Shown here in pieces: positions 59,246-64,000 of a DNA stretch of 64,000 nt. Origin of the DNA: Stomoxys calcitrans (taxonomy: Eukaryota; Arthropoda; Insecta; Diptera; Muscidae). Within the stretch, counting starts at the first letter, position 1; every line of letters starts with the position of its first letter. The notes beneath the pieces were generated by a model, which was given only the letters and a program-made list of their open reading frames with translations, was not told where the DNA came from and did no database searches. Both the position numbers and the translations under genes were made by a program. The stretch covers positions 28,133,266 to 28,197,265 of the forward strand of contig NC_081555.1 in NCBI RefSeq assembly GCF_963082655.1. Direction: 5' to 3'.

Positions 59246-60536
59246 AAGACTTCAACTTTATACTTAGTGAGAACCCTAAGTAGACTGTTGTGAATTGTTG
59301 AAGTGTTGTTGAATGATGATAATATGCTAAGTTCCGCCCTTACTCTTATTTCAATGTCTTAAGACCAGCAGTTTATTTATACAATTCTCAGCCTATTCAA
59401 CCTCTGAGATCCCGGTTCACTTAATATAGGGTTGTGAATAAGATTGTGGTACTTTAAAAATGTTTAAATCAAAAGTTCATCCCAAGTAAGTTGTGAATAT
59501 TTGACCAAAACTATGGACTTGGATTCCCTCCATTTCAATATATACACATCTTCAAATACATGTGTATATCGGGGACATAATAATATAAGGTTTATAAAAA
59601 GTCTATAAGCAAATTATATAACGTTGTTCATATCAGTTGTAATAACGAACTATTATCAGATATTAAGTTACTGTAACTGTTATACAGTTAAAAATTTCTT
59701 TTAGTTCAATATGTACGTGAAGTTTTAAATTTGTTCTTATTGTTCATCACGAATATACATAATTTCTATAAGTGTGTTGAATACAATAAAATAAGCTTAT
59801 ATTGAATGCTTCGAAGTCTTTATAAATAATTGATAATATAATATTTTAAAGATCTTTTCTTTTTCCATTATTTCGATTTGTTTTTTAATATGCCAAAAAA
59901 TTTTTAACAAGAAAAACTATTCCTTGTAGATATTTAGAAAAATTTTACAGCCAATTATTTTGGGTTTCTACGTAATCATGTTTTTTTTAACTTAATCTGT
60001 AACTTAGAACTAAAATATGCGATATAATATTAAATAATATATGCAAAAAATTTTGATATTCTTTTTAGATATATTAGTTGTAGATAGATATATTAGTTGA
60101 AGTGTTAAGTGTTGTTGTTATACCAGTATACTGTTAAGTGTTATTTTGTGGTCTACAGGTGTTATATGATGTTTTTTCTTTTTCAAGTTTAGTATAATTT
60201 TGTTTAGTTGGTTTATAGAAAGTATTTTAAAATCAAAATCATAAAGTTCGATCGATCAAACGTTTAATTCTTCCCTAATATTATTGAAGCCAACACTTCA
60301 ATAATGTTTATACAATACCATAGTTAGGAAACAACCCTTGAATTTAAATAAGGGAAACCAAAAAAAATTGTATACAGTACTTTTTGATAAGAGAGCTCTA
60401 AAAAAGTAGAGAGTTTTTTTTTGGAAAAAATAGTTTTATGAGTTATTTTTTCCCAATCAAGCTTGAATTCATGAAAATGTATGAAGAGCTGGGAACCACA
60501 TGTCCTGGCCAACTGCTTCAGCGCGCGCCCTTTTAC
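59246..60536. other. AT-rich intron DNA
   Basis: Strongly AT-rich, without recognisable repeats or exons. The minus-strand frame 60512-60324 is open but continues from the tentative micro-exon and has no motif. Confidence 0.45.
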
Positions 60537-60563
60537 TTCAATGGTCTTTCCGTTGCCTTTAAA
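60537..60563 (-). CDS. Candidate 27-nt micro-exon
   Basis: A minus-strand acceptor (TTCTTTTAG) at 60564 is followed by 27 bases encoding FKGNGKTIE. A GTAAAA donor then starts at 60536. Both ends are phase 0, so it would join MEVSLLSQ upstream to VDLIFNEEG at 54051 without a frame break. The same frame stays open beyond the donor (KGRALKQLARTCGSQ...) to 60324, so a longer exon or a different gene is an alternative. The local GC content is higher than its AT-rich surroundings. Confidence 0.25.
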
Positions 60564-60959
60564 CTAAAAGAATTTTATAATCAACATTTTAAGTGAGGGG
60601 AAACAGAGAAAGAGAGAGAAAAAAAGAGATAATAATACACAATCATTGTATGTAAATTATTACAAAAAAAAATATATTTTTCATATAAAAAAAAACTAAA
60701 TTGGTGACATTTTCTTTAATTACATTCTGTATCCCCTTATTTAGCAAACTGTTATACACAAACGCTTGAGTTTTGCTTGGTTATAACTCTTGTTAATTGC
60801 TTCTCCATTTAAAAAGTGCAACATTTCCATTTGTTTGAGTTAAGTTTATAGTCTGAAATGAGGCAAAAATTTTTGTGGCATCTCTGAAAAGATAGAGCAA
60901 AAAAATGGTAATTACTGGATACAAATTCCCCCAACAATGGCAATTACAACGCTACGCAC

Positions 60960-60983
60960 CTGTGACAGCAAACTGACCTCCAT
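60960..60983 (-). CDS. Candidate first coding exon (initiator ATG, 8 codons)
   Basis: On the minus strand, ATG at 60983 opens an eight-codon frame reading MEVSLLSQ. It ends at 60960 at a strong donor (CACAG followed by GTGCGT). No AG acceptor lies just upstream, and an in-frame TGA precedes the ATG, so this would be a 5' UTR plus start exon. A short upstream ORF (MKTTLLSS...) occurs in another frame. It ends in phase 0, as required by the tentative micro-exon at 60563. The evidence is only frame, donor strength and raised GC content, so an unrelated exon or chance is possible. Confidence 0.3.
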
Positions 60984-61420
60984 CCGATAAGCATTAGGAC
61001 GATTCAATTGAGGAGAGCAATGTTGTTTTCATAATTTTTTTTTAAGGGGATACATGATCCTGGGCATATGATTCGGGCACTGCTACGATATATGGGAACT
61101 CCAATTGACCTTTTTGTCCACATCAAATCAGTGCGTTGTGGGGGCAGGGGTGGTGGGGACGTCCCTAACTCTTTTTTTTTTGTAACTCAACCTTCTTTTA
61201 TCTCAATAACATTTAATATTCTCTTATATACATATATACTAAGTCTATAGACGAATTCAAAAATTTCGATTTTTGAATTCGTTTCTAGGTTTGACCGGGA
61301 GTTTTCTATTTGACATTCTCTTTTTAGGAAAAAAAAAGCATCTCCCTGCATCAAACACTAGAGGTTGTACTATTATCAAGGATTAATAATGAATAGTAAG
61401 CATTTAACTTATTACAGAAA
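60984..61420. other. Possible 5' UTR and upstream DNA of the zinc-finger gene
   Basis: If exon 60983-60960 is real, transcription would enter from here on the minus strand. I see no TATA box or initiator that decides a start. AATTCAAAAATTTCGATTTTTGAATT at about 61254-61279 is a palindrome. Confidence 0.3.
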
Positions 61421-61422
61421 TA

Positions 61423-62720
61423 TTGCAAAATGAAATGTGTTATATACTACTATACAATTATAAGCTGTTATACGGTTATACTGCTATAAGCTGTTATACT
61501 CATAAAAACTGTAACAAAATTAATAACAGTTATAAAGTCAAAAACTGTTATACAATCAAAAACTGTTTTACAGTCAAAAACTGTTATAAAGTAAAAAACT
61601 GTTATACAGTTGAAAACTGTTATACAGTTGAAAACTGTTATACAGTTGAAAACTGTTATACAGTTGAAAACTGTTATACAGTTAACAACTTTTATGCAAT
61701 TAAAACTATTAGGAAGTTAAAAACTGATACGCAATTAAAAACTGTAATGCAGTTAAAACTGTTATACAATTCAAAACTGCTTTACAGCCAAAATTATACA
61801 GTTAAAAACTATTACATAGCTAAAAATGTCATACAGTAAAACATTTTAATACAATTCAAAACTGCAATAAAGTTAAAAATTTTTTATACAGCTAAAAACT
61901 GTTAAACAGATTAAAAGTGTTATAAAGCTAAAAAATTGTTACACAGTTAAAAATTATTATACGGTTCAAAACCGTTTTATAGTTGAGAACTGTTATACCG
62001 TTAAAAAATGCAATAAACTTAAAAAAAACTGTTACACAATTCAACTGTTACACATAAACAGTTAAAAACTGTTATACAGTTAAAACTGTTTTAAAATTCT
62101 TAACTGTTATACAGTCAAAAACAGTTATACAGTTTAAAAATATTATACAGTCAGAAACTATTATACAGTTAAAAACTGTTTTACATTTCAAAACAGTTTT
62201 ACCGTTGAAAACTGTTATACAATTCAAAACTGATTTACAGTTAAAAACAGTTATACAGTTAAAAACTGTTTAAAAGTTAAAAACTGTTATACAGTTATAC
62301 TATTATACAGATCAAAACTGTTTTATAGTTGAAAATTGTTATACAGTTAAAAACTGCAATAAACTTCAAAAAACTGTAACACAATTCAAAACTGTTAAAC
62401 AGTTACAAACTTTTATACAGTTAAAACTGCTATACAATTCAGAACTGCTGCACAATCAGAAACAGTTATACACTTAAAAACTATTATACAGTCAGAAAGC
62501 AGTTAAAAAATTTTAAACAGCTTAAAACTGTTATACAATTCAAAACTGATATACACGTTAAACCAGTTATACAGTGTAAAACTATTATACAGCTCAAAAC
62601 TGTTTTACAATTGAAAACTGTTATACAATTTAAAACTGATATACAGTTAAAAACAGTTATACAGTTAAAAACTGTTATACAGTTAAAAACTCCTACTCAG
62701 TTAAAAACTGCAATAAATTT
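61423..62720. repeat. 18-bp satellite, left block
   Basis: Consensus TTATACAGTTAAAAACTG repeats about 70 times with drift. A run at 61597-61685 is nearly perfect (TTATACAGTTGAAAACTG). Each unit contains CAGTTAAAAACTG, which can form a tiny hairpin. Open frames through it (YTVENC repeats) are a by-product of the 18-base period. Confidence 0.95.
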
Positions 62721-62721
62721 A

Positions 62722-63850
62722 ACAACAAAAAGCGTGCTAAGTTCGACCGGGCCAAATCTTATATACCCTCCATCCAGGATAGCATTTGTCGAAGTCTTTG
62801 TGCTGTATCTCTTTTTAGGCAAACAAAGAATAATGAATAAAAACTGTTATAGTATTGGAGCTGTAACAAGTCCGATTCGGACCATAAATGAATGCTGAAC
62901 ATTGTAGAAGTCATTGTGTAATACTTCAGTTCAGTCAGATAAAAATTGCGCTTGTAGGATCTCAAGAAGCAAAATCGGGAGATCGGTTTATATGGGAGCT
63001 GTATCAAGATATAGATCGATTCAGACCATATTGGACACGTATGTTGAGGGTCGTGGAAGAAGTCGTTGTACAAATTTCTGCCAAATCTGATGAGAATTGC
63101 GCCCTCTAGAGGCTCAAAAAGTTAAGATCCAAGATCCGTTTATATGGCAGCTATATTAGGATATGTACCGATTTGCGCCATACTAAGCACAGTTGTTGGA
63201 AGTCATAACAACCCACGTCATGTAAAATTTCAACCAAATCGGATGAGAATTGTGCCTTCTAGCGGCTCAGTAAGTCACGATCCCAGATCGGTTTATATGG
63301 CAGCTATATCAGGTTATGAACTGATTTGAACAATACTTAGCACAGTTGCTGGAAGTGATCCCAAAACACCAGATACAAAAATTTCAGTCAAATCGGATGA
63401 GAATTGCGCGCTCTAAACGCTGAAGAAGTCAAGACCTATGATCGGTTTATATGGCAGCTTTATTAGGTAATGATCCGATTTGAGCCATACTCATCACTGT
63501 TACCGGAAGTGATACAAAAACACCACGTGCAGTCAATTCGGACGAGAATTGCGCCCTCTAGAGGATCAAGAAGTCAAGATTCAAGATCGGTTTATATGGC
63601 AGCTATATCAAAACATGGACCGATTTGGCCCATTTACAATCCGCACCTGTCTACACTAATAAAAAGTAATTGTGCAAAATTTCAAGCGCCTATCTTTACT
63701 CCTTCGATAGTTAGCGTGCTTTCGAAAGACGGACAGACGGACATGGCTAGATCGACTTAAAATTTCATGACGATCAAGAATATATATACTTTATGGGATC
63801 TTAGATGCATATTTCGAGGTGTATACCCCCCATCCTATAGTGGAGGGTAT
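62722..63850. mobile_element. Helentron-like element inserted in the satellite
   Basis: It starts CAAAAAGCGTGCTAAGTTCG then ACCGGGCCAAATCTTATATACC. About five units of ~160 bases follow, and it ends GACAGACGGACATGGCTAGA and CCCCCCATCCTATAGTGGAGGGTATAA. Satellite sequence lies on both sides, so the insertion is younger than the array. The ends are complete. Confidence 0.88.
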
Positions 63851-64000
63851 AAGAACTGTCTTACAGTTAAAAATTAGTATACAGTTAAAAACTGTTACAC
63901 AATTCAAAACTGCAATAAAGTTTAAAACTGTTATACAGTTCAAAGCTGTTAAACAGTTAAAAACTGTTATACAGTTAACAACTGTTATACAGTTAACAAC
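63851..64000. repeat. 18-bp satellite, right block (runs off the window)
   Basis: The same TTATACAGTTAAAAACTG units resume right after the inserted element and reach the window edge, so the true array length is unknown. Confidence 0.95.

Noticed and set aside
60324..60512. Separate small gene (MARTCGSQLFIH...)
   Set aside because: No domain, no donor site, and the frame begins inside the tentative micro-exon region; kept only as an alternative reading.
61423..61839. 138-codon frame with YTVENC repeats
   Set aside because: It is the translation of the 18-bp satellite, whose period is a multiple of three, not a protein gene.

Overview
This window is nuclear DNA from an insect, most likely a calyptrate (house-fly or stable-fly type) dipteran. 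It has introns with canonical GT..AG ends, C2H2 zinc-finger exons of insect type, a very high load of AT-rich interspersed repeats with internal ~150 bp tandem arrays (DINE-1/Helentron-like), a mariner element, tRNA-derived SINEs and many decayed non-LTR retrotransposons. Nothing prokaryotic is present. The species call is an inference from repeat style, not from a database match.

Only one host protein-coding gene can be supported. It lies on the minus strand, and its exons are scattered from about 61.0 kb (5') to 27.5 kb (3'). Five exons fit together with exact phase and consensus splice sites: 54051-53919, 53813-53719, 53650-53181, 45386-45190 and 27866-27511. They encode nine C2H2 zinc fingers, a short proline/basic linker, an AT-hook-like RGRPPK junction and a glutamine-rich tail. 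If the penultimate exon is not spliced, translation stops at 45158 and gives a short acidic tail instead. Two tiny exons (60983-60960 and 60563-60537) are plausible but unproven 5' coding pieces; with them the protein would be 433 residues, or 325 in the short form. The introns, up to 17 kb long, are full of transposons.

Layout: 0-3.5 kb, non-LTR debris and a GTGAGTGA satellite. 3.5-5.8 kb, low-copy DNA with microsatellites. 5.8-9 kb, Helentron-like and Helitron-like arrays with a mariner MITE. 9.5-11.9 kb, a rearranged non-LTR element. 11.9-26.5 kb, back-to-back repeat arrays, SINEs and Helitrons. 26.5-28.5 kb, 3' end of the gene and A-rich intron. 28.8-46.6 kb, more arrays, a homogeneous 152 bp array (34.3-36.3 kb), non-LTR and SINE nests and a perfect 97 bp palindrome. 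46.6-52.8 kb, a large decayed non-LTR element and a 404 bp tandem repeat. 53-54 kb, the zinc-finger exons. 54.8-56.9 kb, a mariner with its 5' end multiplied. 56.9-59.2 kb, a Helentron-like array and a non-LTR tail. 61.4-64 kb, an 18 bp satellite split by a Helentron-like insertion.

Most open reading frames over 60 codons in the window are chance frames inside repeats and are not annotated as genes. All family names for repeats are assigned by eye from motifs and terminal structures.
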